From assembly GCA_036435485.1 (NCBI GenBank), contig CM071600.1:47489546-47553545 (forward strand): a stretch of 64,000 bases of DNA, in the 5' to 3' direction. The stretch comes from Saposhnikovia divaricata. Its lineage: Eukaryota > Streptophyta > Magnoliopsida > Apiales > Apiaceae. Shown in pieces: positions 1 through 10,657 of the stretch; the stretch's first letter is position 1, and the number at the start of each line of letters is the position of its first letter. Under the pieces are notes generated by a model. The model ran no database searches, was not told the DNA's origin, and saw nothing but the letters and a program-made list of their open reading frames with translations. The translations under genes were made by a program, and so were the position numbers.

Positions 1-113
1 GAAATACGTTAATAGCTGTTGTAGGCACAGTTCTGTCCGTGGTAGGGTCAGTAGCGTCTGTAAGACAAATAATTATTGATGCCAAGAACTATCGTTTGTT
101 TGCTAATGTATAA
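1..113 (+). CDS. GABA transporter-like amino acid permease, 3' end only
   Basis: Partial last exon cut by the window edge. Reading from base 3, 36 codons are open up to a TAA at 111-113. The residues end in a motif like RQIIIDAKNYRLFANV, almost the same as the C-terminus of the intact gene at 10658-13246. It is therefore the final transmembrane segment and tail of a second GAT1-type member of the amino acid/auxin permease (AAAP) family, on the same strand and upstream of the intact copy. Whether the rest of this copy is functional cannot be judged from here. Confidence 0.85.
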   Translation, partial: NTLIAVVGTVLSVVGSVASVRQIIIDAKNYRLFANV

Positions 114-642
114 TTAATATCACGAAACTAGTTTTGGAGCATTTCTAGATGAATTAGTAAGTATGTATCCAGAAGATTGGTAAAGGTCTGAAAGAATGTG
201 CTGGGAAGATTATTACCAATATTTGTAGGCAGTACACTGTTGGGGTGTTGGCCCCATATATCACAATCTGAAAAAGCCCCAAATATCACAATTCAAAAAC
301 TTGGTCCCAAATATCACTCAAAGACATAGTATAAAACAGCGTTTTGAATTTTTTTCTTTTTTTTTTTTCCATAACGCTATTGCGCTTAGCGTTATAAGGG
401 TTGACTAATTTTTTTTTTTAGTTTTCTTGCTTCAAAACGCAAGTTTATAGTTTGTTTTTAAAAGTAAACGCCACATAAAGTGGCGTTTGTTGTTGTTTTT
501 TTTTTTTCAAGACGCTAATTCAAGTTGAGTTTGCACTACTGGTACTTCAAAAACGCTAAATTAAATTGAGTTAAAGTACAAAACGCCACTTCATGTGGCG
601 TTTGTTTTTTTATTTTTTTCTTTTGCTTTTTTCTCCTAAATA

Positions 643-1100
643 TATACGGTTTATTCGTTGTTCTGAATATTCTAAAACCGGAAATGGAAACGTTGAACCC
701 AAAAAATTAATTGTTGAACGCCTAAATTTAATTAAAATTGTATTTTTAATATTAAAAATTTTAATTTAAAAAATTGAATCCGGTGGCCTGATTTTTAAAC
801 GCTAACGCGTTTAAAAATCAGGATAAGTTAGGGTTTAGGGTTGTAAACAACCCTAAACCCCAAACCCTAAACCCTAAGTTCGTATACGGTTTATTCGTCG
901 TTCTGAATATTTCTAAAACCCAAAATGGAAACGTTGAACCCTTAAAGTTAATTGTTGAACCCCTAAATTCAATTAAAATTGTATTTTTTTTAATTTAAAA
1001 ATTTTAATAAAAAAATGCATACGGTTTATTCGTCGTTCGAAATATTTCTAAAACCCAAAATGGAAACGTTGAACCCCAAAGATTAATTACTGAACCCCTA
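643..1100. repeat. Three diverged copies of a ~100-bp unit inside the MULE
   Basis: Copies start near 643, 883 and 1018. Each begins (t/c)atacggtttattcg and continues with a stretch reading 'ctaaaacc..aaatgg' and 'aaacgttgaaccc', followed by a loosely conserved 'attgaacccctaa' segment. Spacing is uneven (240 and 135 bp), so this is a dispersed internal repeat and not a regular tandem array. Confidence 0.75.
787..877. repeat. Perfect hairpin followed by a telomere-like inverted repeat
   Basis: Bases 787-822 form a perfect inverted repeat with 16-bp arms (cctgatttttaaacgc) and a 4-base loop. Bases 831-860 form a second one with 14-bp arms (gggtttagggttgt) around 2 bases. This is followed by more ccctaaa-type repeats to about 877. 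The motif matches the plant telomere repeat TTTAGGG, in both orientations head to head. Confidence 0.85.
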
Positions 1101-1495
1101 AGGAAATACAAAAATCATGTCGTCGGACTTAATTAAAAAACAAAATTTTAATTTACCATTTAGTTATTAATTTTTTAATACTATTTGCAAATGTATATTT
1201 AGGAGAAATTAAAAAAAAAACCTCCCAAAACACCACATGAAGTGGCGTTAAATAACCTAAACGCTAATTGAAGTTATGTTAACACCTGAAAACATATTCT
1301 AAAGTAGCGTTGCTAGTGTTTAAAAAAAAGAAGGAAAGAAGCCAAACGCGAGACGCATTAGCGTCTTTGGTAAAAAAAATAACGTTATACGATGTAGCAT
1401 TTTGGAGTGATATTGGGGGCCAAGTTTTTGCGCTGTGATATTATGGACCATTTTCTTTCAAATTGTGATATTGGGGGCCTTTTTTCACACTGTTG

Positions 1496-1836
1496 TTATG
1501 TTCATACGGAAAACTGTACTTAATCTGCAATTTTAGCTAATGTAAAGATTTAGTTGATCAAAAACTCTATCTATGTGATGAATCTTTTGTTGATTGTTGA
1601 TGCTGTTGACCTCTGTTCTAGTGGTAATTGGAAAAGCCAAATGTTGGCAGTAACAAAGGACGAAGGTTATCAATTTTTAGGGCATACCTTTTTAGTAAAC
1701 TTTGTTCATTCAGCAGTGAATCTTTTATGTACATAGGAGTAAGGGTGATCTATCTTCCAAGTAACACTAGTTAAGACTCTATCTGATTGTAGTGAATCTT
1801 CCGGATCATCGTGTACTTATTAATATTTGGCAGTGG
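1496..1836. other. Intergenic, no recognised feature
   Basis: AT-rich sequence between the MULE and the Copia element. I see no gene or repeat in it; the short open frames lack any family signature. Confidence 0.6.
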
Positions 1837-1841
1837 TAAAT

Positions 1842-2014
1842 TGTCAAGATATTCAACCATTCAACAACTACAATTCAACATTCAATCAAATGACATATGC
1901 AGTGATATATTAATAGGTTTTACTGTAGCAATTTCTTCCTATAAAAGCCATGTATCAACCTCTCAATATATACAACTGATAATCTTTATTGCTATATCCA
2001 TATACAATTCAACA
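1842..2014 (+). repeat. Copia 5' LTR
   Basis: 173 bp, TG...CA. A TATA-like stretch, ctataaaag, sits at about 1939-1947. It matches the 3' LTR at 8102-8285 apart from about half a dozen substitutions and an 11-bp length difference near the start. Confidence 0.93.
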
Positions 2015-2030
2015 TGGTATCAAAGCAGGT
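2015..2030 (+). promoter_or_regulatory. Primer binding site, initiator Met-tRNA type
   Basis: Directly after the 5' LTR the sequence reads tggtatcaaagcagg. This resembles the TGGTATCAGAGC-type site complementary to the 3' end of initiator tRNA-Met used by most plant Copia elements, with one difference in the core. Confidence 0.85.
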
Positions 2031-2407
2031 GTAGCATAGAGTTATCAGAAATTACAATTGGAGCTCCAAATTTTTCAAAAAAACCAAGAACCCAGTTGAA
2101 TTTCTTTGAGAAATCAGAAAATAAAAACCTACCAAAACAAACATACAAATATACCACCATACCAGGCTCAGAAAGACGACCAACCAGAATTTTTCGAGCT
2201 GTAAAACGAGCTACCATGCGCTCGCACGCGCCGCCACACGCGCGGCAGGTCGCTACCACGCGCACCACGGGCCAGCGCGTGGGCCCTCTTCCAGACTTTT
2301 TTCGGCGACGGTTCTTCAGGGAGAGTTGCTCGTCTCTTCAAACCCAGTCTTTTCGTGGTAACACCTTCTCCATCACGTACAATTGATACAAATCATATAT
2401 ATACACG

Positions 2408-2410
<3 letters not shown>

Positions 2411-2446
<36 letters not shown>
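2411..2446. repeat. (TA)n microsatellite
   Basis: An uninterrupted run of about 17 TA dinucleotides within the untranslated leader of the Copia element. It creates tyrosine/isoleucine-rich open frames on both strands that are not genes. Confidence 0.95.
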
Positions 2447-2448
<2 letters not shown>

Positions 2449-2716
2449 GTTCGTGTTGCGTGCTGGGTTTTTTATTGTTCGAGTTTCTGCCATTTTTAAT
2501 GTTGCAATAGCTGAGTTCTTGAGTCTCGTTGTGTGGGTGTTGTGAGTCTGAATCGAGTTTATGATATTGATAGTATAATGGACTATCAAATATATGTTTT
2601 ATTAACTGGGCTTGGGAGTATAAATCTGTAAGTCTTTTTTGGGATTGCAAGAAATAAGTCAAGACTTTATTTTGTCTCTCTTAAATATTTGGGTATTATT
2701 TATATAAGTTTTTAAA

Positions 2717-4231
2717 ATGACTGATGCGGCCGATTCCTCGATTTCGAGTGACACTGCTGTTGCTATAAGAAGCGGTAAAACATGATTTCATAGTACTCCT
2801 TATGTGAATCCTAAATTTGATGGAAAGAATTTTCTCGAATGGTCGAAGCTTGCACGATGGCTCTAAAATCTCATAAATTGATGAGATATATTAATGGGAA
2901 AGCCAAACAACCATTGGAAAGCGATTCAAGTTTTGATGATTGGGATTCTGAAAATGCCATGGTTTGTTCATGGCTATTTAACTCTATGAAGGTGCATATT
3001 CGCAAAAGCTATATCTTTATTGATACGGCTGAAGAGGTGTGGAATTCTCTCAACCGTACTTATTCCTTTTCTGGAAATGTAGCCAAGCGTTTCGAGGTAA
3101 ACAGGAAGATATGGGCGTTATCTCAAGAAGGTCAAACACTTGCTCAATATTATTCAGAGCTTACATCTCTATGGAGTGAATTAGGGCATTACACTGTATT
3201 TGAGTGTAAAAATGCTGAAGATCAGGAGAAATATCAGAAGCTGATGATAGAAGAAAGGGTAATGAAATTTCTTGATGGACTGTCAGATGAGTATGATTCA
3301 ATCAAAAATCAACTCATCGGACAAATTCCTTTTCCTACTGTGGAGGATGCATATGGACGTGTCCGGCTAGAGGAAAATCGAAAGCAAAGTATGGCTCCAA
3401 CAACCTCGTCTGATCGATCTGCACTCTTAACAAGAAATTCTCAACAGATTGAACCTGAAAATTCAGATGAAGTTTCAATTGCTCTAATGGGTGAAAAATC
3501 TATCCCTCGATGTGACTATTGCAACAAGTTGTACCACACTCGAGAGAATTGCTTTATCTTGCACCCCCACCTCAGAATTCGGGGACGAGGAGGACGCACC
3601 CGAGGTGACTATCGAGGTGTCTCATCTGGCAGAGGCACAAGTAGAGGCACAGGCAGGGGCATTCCTTTTAATGCTCATCATATAGTATCAAACTATGAGT
3701 CTTCTTCTACTGGGTCAATGACTGCTTCTGAACTCAACACTTTCCGACAGCTAATGTCTCAAATAAACACCACTCCACAAACACCCACAGTCAATTCTGC
3801 TCATGCAGGTATATCTTGTCATTTAATTTCTAATAAATGTCCTACATCATGGATCATTGATTCCGGAGCATCGGCACATATGACATCAAATTCTAGTTTT
3901 CTTGAGTCATATCATGGTGAAACAGGCAATGTTCGTGTTCCTAATGGAGTTCTTGCACCTGTTCATGGACAGGGTGCTTTTCTTTGCCACTCATCATTAC
4001 CATTATTGGATGTTTTGCATGTTCCTTCCTTATTTTCAAATTTATTATCTATCTCTCGTGTTACTGAAAATCTTAATTGTTTAGTAACATTTTTCCCTTC
4101 TCACTGTGTATTTCAGGATCTGGCGACAGGCAAGGTCCTTGGCAGTGGTAAATTGGTAGATGGACTCTATGTTATGAAAGGAAATTCTGTTTCTCCTTCG
4201 ACAAATTATCAGGTGTCATCCAAACCTAACC
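2717..4231 (+). pseudogene. Copia gag and protease region, broken
   Basis: The likely start ATG is at 2717, but a TGA after about 22 codons and a frameshift near 2845 break the beginning. From 2839 a long frame carries the gag domain and a CCHC zinc knuckle (C-X2-C-X4-H-X4-C, about 3510-3552). It then carries the aspartic protease motif DSGASAHM at about 3859-3882. The frame then runs into the inserted solo LTR at 4232. It continues in the same frame beyond the insertion and its duplicated target site, in the pre-integrase domain. RNA packaging and polyprotein cleavage would have been its roles. Confidence 0.9.
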
Positions 4232-5276
4232 TGTAAAGCATAATGTAATGTAATATGTAATAGAGGACATATATAACTCAACTAGGATAAAAGATAAATA
4301 ATATTAACTGTATACAGGGATCGTGAAATTTGAAGAACAGACACCGACAAGGATCAAGTCGCTGAAAGAAGTTCATTAACATGATCAAGCCTCAGTGACA
4401 AAATAAGATGTACAGATGATTCAGTTGAAGGGCCAAAAGATTCTAGTGATAAAGTTTTTATGGTTGCACAATTCTTAGCAGTGTTCTTAAAGACATGATA
4501 CGAAGACCACGAGTGAATGTTAGTCGTCTGTGAACCAGACCAGTTGCACTAGGCGTCAACACTTCACAAAGGAGTCGAAGTATCTAACTCAGAAAAACTG
4601 TTAAGAGGTATGATTGAGTTTAGAGCAGTATTGATATCCTCTATTTAATTGGAAGCTTAAGAGGAAAATGAATAGTATCCGAAATCAATATTCATATGAA
4701 TAGTATTCAAAATCACTATTCATATGAATAGTAACCAAAATTACTATTCATATGAATAGTAACCAAAAGTTTCAATCAGCAAAATCAGATTATATCAGGT
4801 GGGACCATATTCAAATCAAGTTGTAGCTTTTGAAATTAGAAAGAAAAATTCTGCTGGGATTGGTTGAAAAGAAAAGGCAGCAGGCGGCAGCAGCCAAACA
4901 GATTATCGTCATCCGTTACGTAATATTAGCTGCATAGTGATTTTCTAGAATCTATAAATAGGCCTGTTGTATTTTATTTCAAAACACACCTCAACACACA
5001 ACTCTCTCTTCTCTCTCTTATATCTTCTCTGTGTAAGCTGCTAGACAGTCCATCTAGTAGGATAGCCGGCTTAGCCCGCTTTCAGGAAGTGTCGGGTATA
5101 AGGTCCTCGTGTCTAAACTATCCTTAGGAGTGTTCTGTTTTGAAGCTAATCCATTGGATTAGAAGTTGTAACACCCCTTCGAGTTTATTATCAATAAAAA
5201 TATATTCTCGGAATTATTTTTTATTTTTGGTAGTATCGTATTCAACCCCCCTTATACGATACTTCGGGACCTAACA
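4232..5276. mobile_element. Solo LTR inserted in the Copia gag-pol frame
   Basis: A 1,045-bp block starting TG and ending CA, flanked by a 5-bp TSD, taacc, at 4227-4231 and 5277-5281. It holds no coding sequence. It has a TATA box (tataaata, 4953-4960) with a pyrimidine-rich CT leader downstream and a polyadenylation-type aataaa at 5193-5198, as expected of an LTR read on the plus strand. Loss of the internal part by recombination between two LTRs is the usual origin. I cannot assign it to Copia or Gypsy from the LTR alone. Confidence 0.92.
4690..4765. repeat. Short palindromic tandem repeats in the solo LTR
   Basis: About three copies of a ~30-bp unit built on the palindrome attcatatgaat with a following 'agtaaccaaaa'-like spacer. 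They lie upstream of the LTR's TATA box, where enhancer repeats of plant LTRs often sit; that role is inference. Confidence 0.75.
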
Positions 5277-5281
5277 TAACC

Positions 5282-8090
5282 ATGTTTTAGAGTCTGTGTA
5301 TCAATGGCATAGACGGTTAGGCCACCCTTTCTTTGGTGTTTTAACACATATCTTTCCTAATTTAGCAAGACAATGTAATAGGGAAGAATTTTTTTGTGAA
5401 CCATGTGAACTAGCTAAACACAAAAGGTCATCTTATCCATCTAGGAATAGTAGAAGTTTTACTCTTTTTTCTACTATTCATACTGATGTTTGGGGTCCCT
5501 TTAAACAGCCTACACATGATGGATATAGGTGGTTTGTTGTCATTGTTGATTGTCATTCCAGACTTACTTGGGTATATCTCCTTAAACACAAAAGTGAAGT
5601 ATTCGAGTGTTTCAAATCCTTCCACCACATGATACAGACATAGTTTAGTGCCTCCATTAAAATTCTTCGGAGTGATAATGGTACCGAGTATAGTGGGCCA
5701 TTTACATCTTATTTGGACACATGTGGTATTATTCATCAAACTACATGTGTTAAAATCTCTCAACAAAATGGAGTTGCCGAAAGGAAAATTGGTCATTTAC
5801 AATAGGTATCACGGTCTCTAATGTTAACAATGCATGTCCCTAAATATCTTTGGGGCAAGGCAGTCGTGACTGCTGCATATCTCATTAACCGTCTTCCTTC
5901 AAGTGTTTTATAGTTTAGAACACCATTGTCTTTTGTTCCTGCACCTTCTTCTCATCCATTGCCTCTTCGGTTATTTGGGAGTGTATGTTTTGTTCATAAT
6001 CATTCTCCCTCGCGAGACAAACTTGATTCTCGTGCTCTCCGCTGTGTTTTCATTTGTTATTCACCAACTCAAAAGGGATACAAGTGTTATCATCCTCCAT
6101 GACGTCGCATATTTGTTAGTCATGATATTACTTTCAGGGGGAGATTAATCGACACAGTCTCGATGGTGAAGCAATAGAGGAGTCACTTCCATTCATTATT
6201 GTGCCTAATCCAAAAACTAGTCCAAACATATCATCTACATCTCCGCATATGAGTAGTGAGCCGGATGATTTAAAAAGTTTTGGCATACCAGATTTGATTA
6301 CATACTCTAGACAAAGAAATGATGATATCACCACTTTACCACATCCAGAGACCTCTGACCTCGAGGCAGATCCTGCAGATCCTACAGCACCTATAACTGA
6401 GCCCGATAATGGTAATACTCTTGATCTCACTTTGAATCTTCCTATTGCTATTAGAAAGGGTGTACGCTCTTGCACATACCATCCTATCTCAAACTTTGTT
6501 TCCTATAATGCATTATCTCCTTCTTCACTTGCTTTTATATCATCCTTGTCCAGTGTTTCCACTCCACATACTTGGCAGGATGCTTTATGTGATCCTAAAT
6601 GGAAAGATGCCATGATAGAAGAAATGAATGCCTTGAAACATAATGGCACTTGGGAGTTAACTCATCTTCCTGCTGAAAGAAAGGTAGTAGGATGCAGATG
6701 GGTGTTTACTGTGAAACAAAAACCTAATGGGTTGATTGATAGGTACAAAGCAAGACTTGTGGCGGAAGGGTATACTCAGTCTTATGGGATTGATTATCAG
6801 GAAACTTTTGCTCCAGTGGAAAAAATGGCTTCTATTCGAGTCCTCATATCATGTGCAGCAAATCTTGGATGGGAACTTCAACAGTTGGATGTAAAAAATG
6901 CATTCTTACATGGAGACCTACAAGAAGAGGTCTACATGGACATTCCACCTGGTTTTTCTACAGTTGCAACCATTGGGAAAGTATGTAAACTAAAGAAGAC
7001 TATTTATGGATTAAAATAGTCTCCAAGGGTTTGGTTTGGCAAATTTCAGAGAGTAGTGGTTAAATTTGGTTACAAACAGGGCGATTCAGACCACACAATG
7101 TTCGTGAAAAGAATAGGTGAGAAGATCACAGTTTTGATTGTCTATGTAGATGATATTGTGATCACTGGTAACGACACATGTGAAATTGCAAATGTTAAAC
7201 GGAGACTTGCTCCGAATTCGAGATGAAGGACTTGGGAAAATTACGGTATTTCCTTGGCATTGAAGTCTCTAGAAGTTCAGGTGGTATCTTCCTTTCACAA
7301 CGAAAGTATACACTTGACCTGTTAAATAAGATAGGCATGTTGGGATGTAGACCTGCAGATTCTCCTATAAAAGCGAATCGTAAGCTTTGCGGAGATATGG
7401 GAGACATTGTTGATAGAACTCAATATCAAAGGTTAGTTGGAAGGTTAATCTACCTCTCACACACAAGACCGGATATAGCATATTCAGTGGGAGTTGTAAG
7501 CAGATACATGCATGATCCTCGTCAACCTCATTTGGATGAAATTTATATGATATTAAGGTATCTTAAAGCTGCTCCTGGAAAAGGAGTGATGTTTACTAAT
7601 AACAAACATCTCGGAGTTGAGAGCTATACAGATGCAGATTGGGCTGGATGTCTAGATGATAGACGTTCTACATCAGGATATTGTACATTTATTGGAGGCA
7701 ACATAGTTACTTGGAGAAGCAAGAAGCAACCGGTAGTTGCATTATCTAGTGCTGAAACAGAGTACAGAGCTATGGCTCGAGGTGTACGTGAATTACTATG
7801 GATTAGATTGCTTCTAACAGATTAGGACTTGCATCAACCACACCAATGAAGTTGTATTGTGATAACAAATCAGCTATAGCTATTGCACATGATCCAGTTC
7901 AACACGATCGGGCCAAGCATATCGAGATTGATCGACATTTTATTAAAAAGAAGATCAATAATTATATCATCAGTATCCAATTTGTCAAATCGGAAGATCA
8001 AGTAGCTGACGTGTTAACTAAGGGATTAGGAAGAAAAATTCTACATCCACTTATTGGCAAGTTGGGCATGAGTAACATATATGCATCAAC
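5282..8090 (+). pseudogene. Copia pol (integrase, RT, RNase H), broken
   Basis: The order is as follows. Pre-integrase zinc finger (HRRLGHP...CEPC, 5302-5420). Integrase core with a TDVWGP stretch, LRSDNGTEY (about 5665-5690) and an NGVAERK motif. Reverse transcriptase (from about 6560; YVDDIVITG at about 7144-7170). RNase H (DADWAGC and SSAETEYRA, 7636-7775; then YCDNKSA at 7855). Stops lie at 5641, 5803, 5911 and 7017. Frameshifts lie near 6050-6150, 7203 and 7822. Three of the stops (5641, 5911, 7017) sit where the family has glutamine, as from CAG to TAG. The frame ends just before the polypurine tract. Confidence 0.9.
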
Positions 8091-8101
8091 TTGAGGGGGA
8101 G

Positions 8102-8285
8102 TATCAAGATATTCAACCATTCACCAATCATTCAACAACAACAATTCAACATTCAACAAAATGACATATGCAGTGATGTATCAATAGGTTTTACTGTAGC
8201 ATTTTCTTCCTATAAAAACCATGTATCAACCTCTCAATATATACAACTGATAATCTTTATTGCTATATCCATATACAATTCAACA
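8102..8285 (+). repeat. Copia 3' LTR
   Basis: 184 bp, partner of 1842-2014. It begins TA instead of TG and contains an extra 11 bp of CA-rich sequence near the start. It is followed directly by the TSD taaat. Confidence 0.93.
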
Positions 8286-8570
8286 TAAATGACTAAATAT
8301 GAGATTGGTGGAGCTTATATCTTGTGAAGACGAATCTAGCATGTGACAATGATGAATCTGGTATTTGAAACTAGTGGATCCTATAAGTAGAGTGATGAAT
8401 AGTATATTAATCCGGGGTTGAAGCTAAAATCTACAGCTAAGATTTTCGAGTCGGGTTAAATACTAAATTGCTCCTTCCTTGATTTCTCTCCTGAAGATAG
8501 CTATTGTAGTGAGAATTAAGAAGTTAAACGAAACATACCTCTAGATTAGCAGACTTTCCTAGCATGTATA

Positions 8571-8934
8571 TGTAGAAATAAATTCTAAAACTATATAAAT
8601 ATATAAGTATGAGACAGTTTTTGTGAGTAAATGCTCATTTTGTTTATATATTGAAACTGAGAAAACATGATTAATACGTGCAGGGTCTTTTCATGCTACG
8701 TCTTACAAAATATATAGAACTGATAGAAACTAACTAACAAAGGTGATGGGCTAGTAAATAGGATCCACGCCTACATTATCTCCATCATTCCAGACTTATT
8801 CAAATACTCCTAATACTGCGTAACTCCCACCTGACCTAGTCTTGGTACAGATAAAACAAAACACATCTTATTTAAAACATAACTTAAGTAAATAACCCAA
8901 ATAATTAATAATTAAATTTAAGATTATTCCAACA
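8571..8934 (-). repeat. 3' LTR of the gag-only Copia element
   Basis: 364 bp, TG...CA in plus-strand view. It is the 3' LTR because the polypurine tract abuts it at 8935. Confidence 0.92.
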
Positions 8935-9167
8935 ATCACCCCCATAATATTAAATTTATGAAGCACTTCTCTTCATTTTGTGATGCACTTCTCACCACCA
9001 TCTCTTCATTTTGTGATGCACTTCTCACCACTATCAAGTTTGATGCACTCCTCATCAAAAACAATTTTGGAGCACTTCTCTCCAGGGTGCACTTCTCACC
9101 CGCAACTCTACAGGAGTGGTTCTCCCTCGATCAAATGTGCCATGTCTTCTTCATCCATCTAGGTTCT

Positions 9168-9959
9168 TCAATTCTTTGCCAGATGCCCATATCTTTTGCA
9201 ACGGAAACATTGTGACTTCCCTTTGTGCCAGCAGTCCTTTTCTTCATGACCCATCTTATGACAATGGTTGCATTGAACTTTGCCTTTTGAGGATGAAGCT
9301 TTAGCTAATAGGAGTCCCTCAATTTTCCCTCCATTTTCTTCCTTTCTCATGATCCTCCTTTGATCCACGGCGTGAAGTGAATTGATCAATTCTGAAACAG
9401 TTAATGTCGAGAGATCTTTAGTATCTTCAAGTGAGGAAATTTTAGTTTCATACCTCTCGGGAAGAGTCACTAAAAGTTTGTCCACAACTCTTTGACTTGA
9501 GAAATCTCCACCAAGCAGTTTGATTTGGTTGACAATAGACATCAACATACTCCCATATTCTTTGACACCTTCGTTACTTTTCATCCCCATCATCTCAAAC
9601 TCCCTTTTGAGGTTGAGAATTTCCATAAGTTTGGTTTGTTGGTTGCCTTCGAACTCCTCTTTGATTTTTTCCCATGCTTCTTTAGGAGACTCACAACCCA
9701 TGATTGTTGTGAAAATTTCTTCAAACACCGCTGAATGTATACATGAAAATGCCTTTGGCTTTCGTGCCATTTCTTCTTCATGTTTCTTGATTTGAGCAGG
9801 TGTTGGATTTCCGGGAAGAGGAGTGGCTTCAGTGTCACTCTCAATCACGTCCCATAAACTAAGAGCCTTCATGTATGCTCTCATTTTTATGGCCCATGAA
9901 TGATAGTTATCACCTTTGAACAATGGAATATATATATAGGTGTATATATAAAATATCAA
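9168..9959 (-). CDS. Retrotransposon gag with two CCHC zinc knuckles
   Basis: A 263-codon frame of the UBN2/gag type common in Copia elements (LFKGDNYHSWAIKM near the N-terminus, then a helical capsid-like region). It ends in two zinc knuckles: CNHCHKMGHEEKDC, and CFRCKRYGHLAKN, in which the final cysteine is cut off by the stop codon. The first ~12 residues come from a TA-rich stretch and are probably not the true start. The stop removes the end of the second knuckle, and no pol follows. Expected role: RNA binding and particle assembly. Confidence 0.8.
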   Translation of the reverse strand: MIFYIYTYIYIPLFKGDNYHSWAIKMRAYMKALSLWDVIESDTEATPLPGNPTPAQIKKHEEEMARKPKAFSCIHSAVFEEIFTTIMGCESPKEAWEKIKEEFEGNQQTKLMEILNLKREFEMMGMKSNEGVKEYGSMLMSIVNQIKLLGGDFSSQRVVDKLLVTLPERYETKISSLEDTKDLSTLTVSELINSLHAVDQRRIMRKEENGGKIEGLLLAKASSSKGKVQCNHCHKMGHEEKDCWHKGKSQCFRCKRYGHLAKN

Positions 9960-9996
9960 CTCACAAGCCCTAGATCATGTGAGCTCTGATACCAAG

Positions 9997-10360
9997 TGTA
10001 GAAATAAATTCTAAAACTATATAAATATATAAGTATGAGACAGTTTTTGTGAGTAAATGCTCATTTTGTTTATATATTGAAACTGAGAAAACATGATTAA
10101 TACGTGCAGGGTCTTTTCATGCTACGTCTTACAAAATATATAGAACTGATAGAAACTAACTAACAAAGGTGATGGGCTAGTAAATAGGATCCACACTTAC
10201 ATTATCTCCATCATTCCAGACTTATTCAAATACTTCTAATACTGCGTAACTCCCACCTGACCTAGTCTTGGTATAGATAAAACAGAACACATCTTATTTA
10301 AAACATAACTTAAGTACATAACCCAAATAATTAATAATTAAATTTAAGATTATTCCTACA
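9997..10360 (-). repeat. 5' LTR of the gag-only Copia element
   Basis: 364 bp, partner of 8571-8934, next to the primer binding site. It ends only ~300 bp before the ATG of the GAT1-like gene, so it now forms part of that gene's upstream region. Confidence 0.92.
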
Positions 10361-10657
10361 GTATACCTAAAGATTGTACATCAAATCTTAGGAATCTTTC
10401 CTAAATTCTACAGAACACCTAAGTCGATTTTAACAGTACTGTCCTTTTCTTCAGTGTCATGACATATTAAATTTTAGTCGTCGGTAACGTATCAAACTCG
10501 AGCCATTGTTAATAGAAGAATATAATTGCAGCAACTTTGCTAGTCTTCTTTATCATCCTTGTATTTTGTTGAATAAAAGACATCCACTCATATATATGTA
10601 CCTGGTGATCAATATAATAAAAACACGACTTAGTGTTGTCGAGAGCTAGCTATCTAG

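Larger units (their letters stand above)
243..1486. mobile_element. Non-autonomous Mutator-like element (MULE) with 9-bp TSD
   Basis: The block is flanked by a perfect 9-bp direct repeat, acactgttg, at 234-242 and 1487-1495; 9-bp duplications are typical of Mutator-like elements. The ends are imperfect long inverted repeats of about 80 bp. The left end reads through ggcccc, atatcacaat and cttggtcccaaatatcactc, and the reverse complement of the right end follows the same order. There is no transposase ORF. The interior holds repeated hairpins of the form aacgccac/gtggcgtt (near 466-488, 581-603 and 1231-1250), a telomere-like hairpin and three diverged copies of a ~100-bp unit. It lies just 3' of the partial GAT1-like gene. 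Confidence 0.85.
1842..8285 (+). mobile_element. Ty1/Copia LTR retrotransposon, decayed, carrying a nested solo LTR
   Basis: The LTRs (1842-2014 and 8102-8285) are flanked by a 5-bp TSD, taaat, at 1837-1841 and 8286-8290. A primer binding site follows the 5' LTR, and a polypurine tract (gaggggga, about 8092-8101) precedes the 3' LTR. Domain order is gag, protease, integrase, reverse transcriptase, RNase H, which is the Copia order. The 3' LTR now begins TA where the 5' LTR begins TG. A 1,045-bp solo LTR at 4232-5276 splits the polyprotein frame. Several stops and frameshifts make the element incapable of encoding its own proteins. Confidence 0.95.
8571..10360 (-). mobile_element. Gag-only Copia-type retrotransposon
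   Basis: Two 364-bp LTRs (8571-8934 and 9997-10360) differ at about 7 positions (98% identical) and are flanked by a 5-bp TSD, gtata, at 8566-8570 and 10361-10365. On the minus strand the primer binding site (TGGTATCAGAGC, complement of 9983-9994) follows the 5' LTR. A G-rich polypurine tract (complement of about 8935-8943) precedes the 3' LTR. Between them is only a gag frame; protease, integrase, RT and RNase H are absent. It would depend on proteins of another Copia element. It lies immediately upstream of the GAT1-like gene. Confidence 0.93.

Noticed and set aside
829..880. Interstitial telomere or former chromosome end
   Set aside because: Only a few TTTAGGG-like units in inverted arrangement, wholly inside a MULE with a 9-bp target duplication; a mobile-element origin explains it better.
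1829..1843. Match of ggcagtggtaaattg with the Copia gag at about 4141
   Set aside because: A 15-base match is expected by chance somewhere in a window this size; it spans the target site and the LTR start.
1811..2386. 191-codon plus-strand open frame
   Set aside because: It covers the Copia 5' LTR, primer site and leader; composition is random and there is no family signature.
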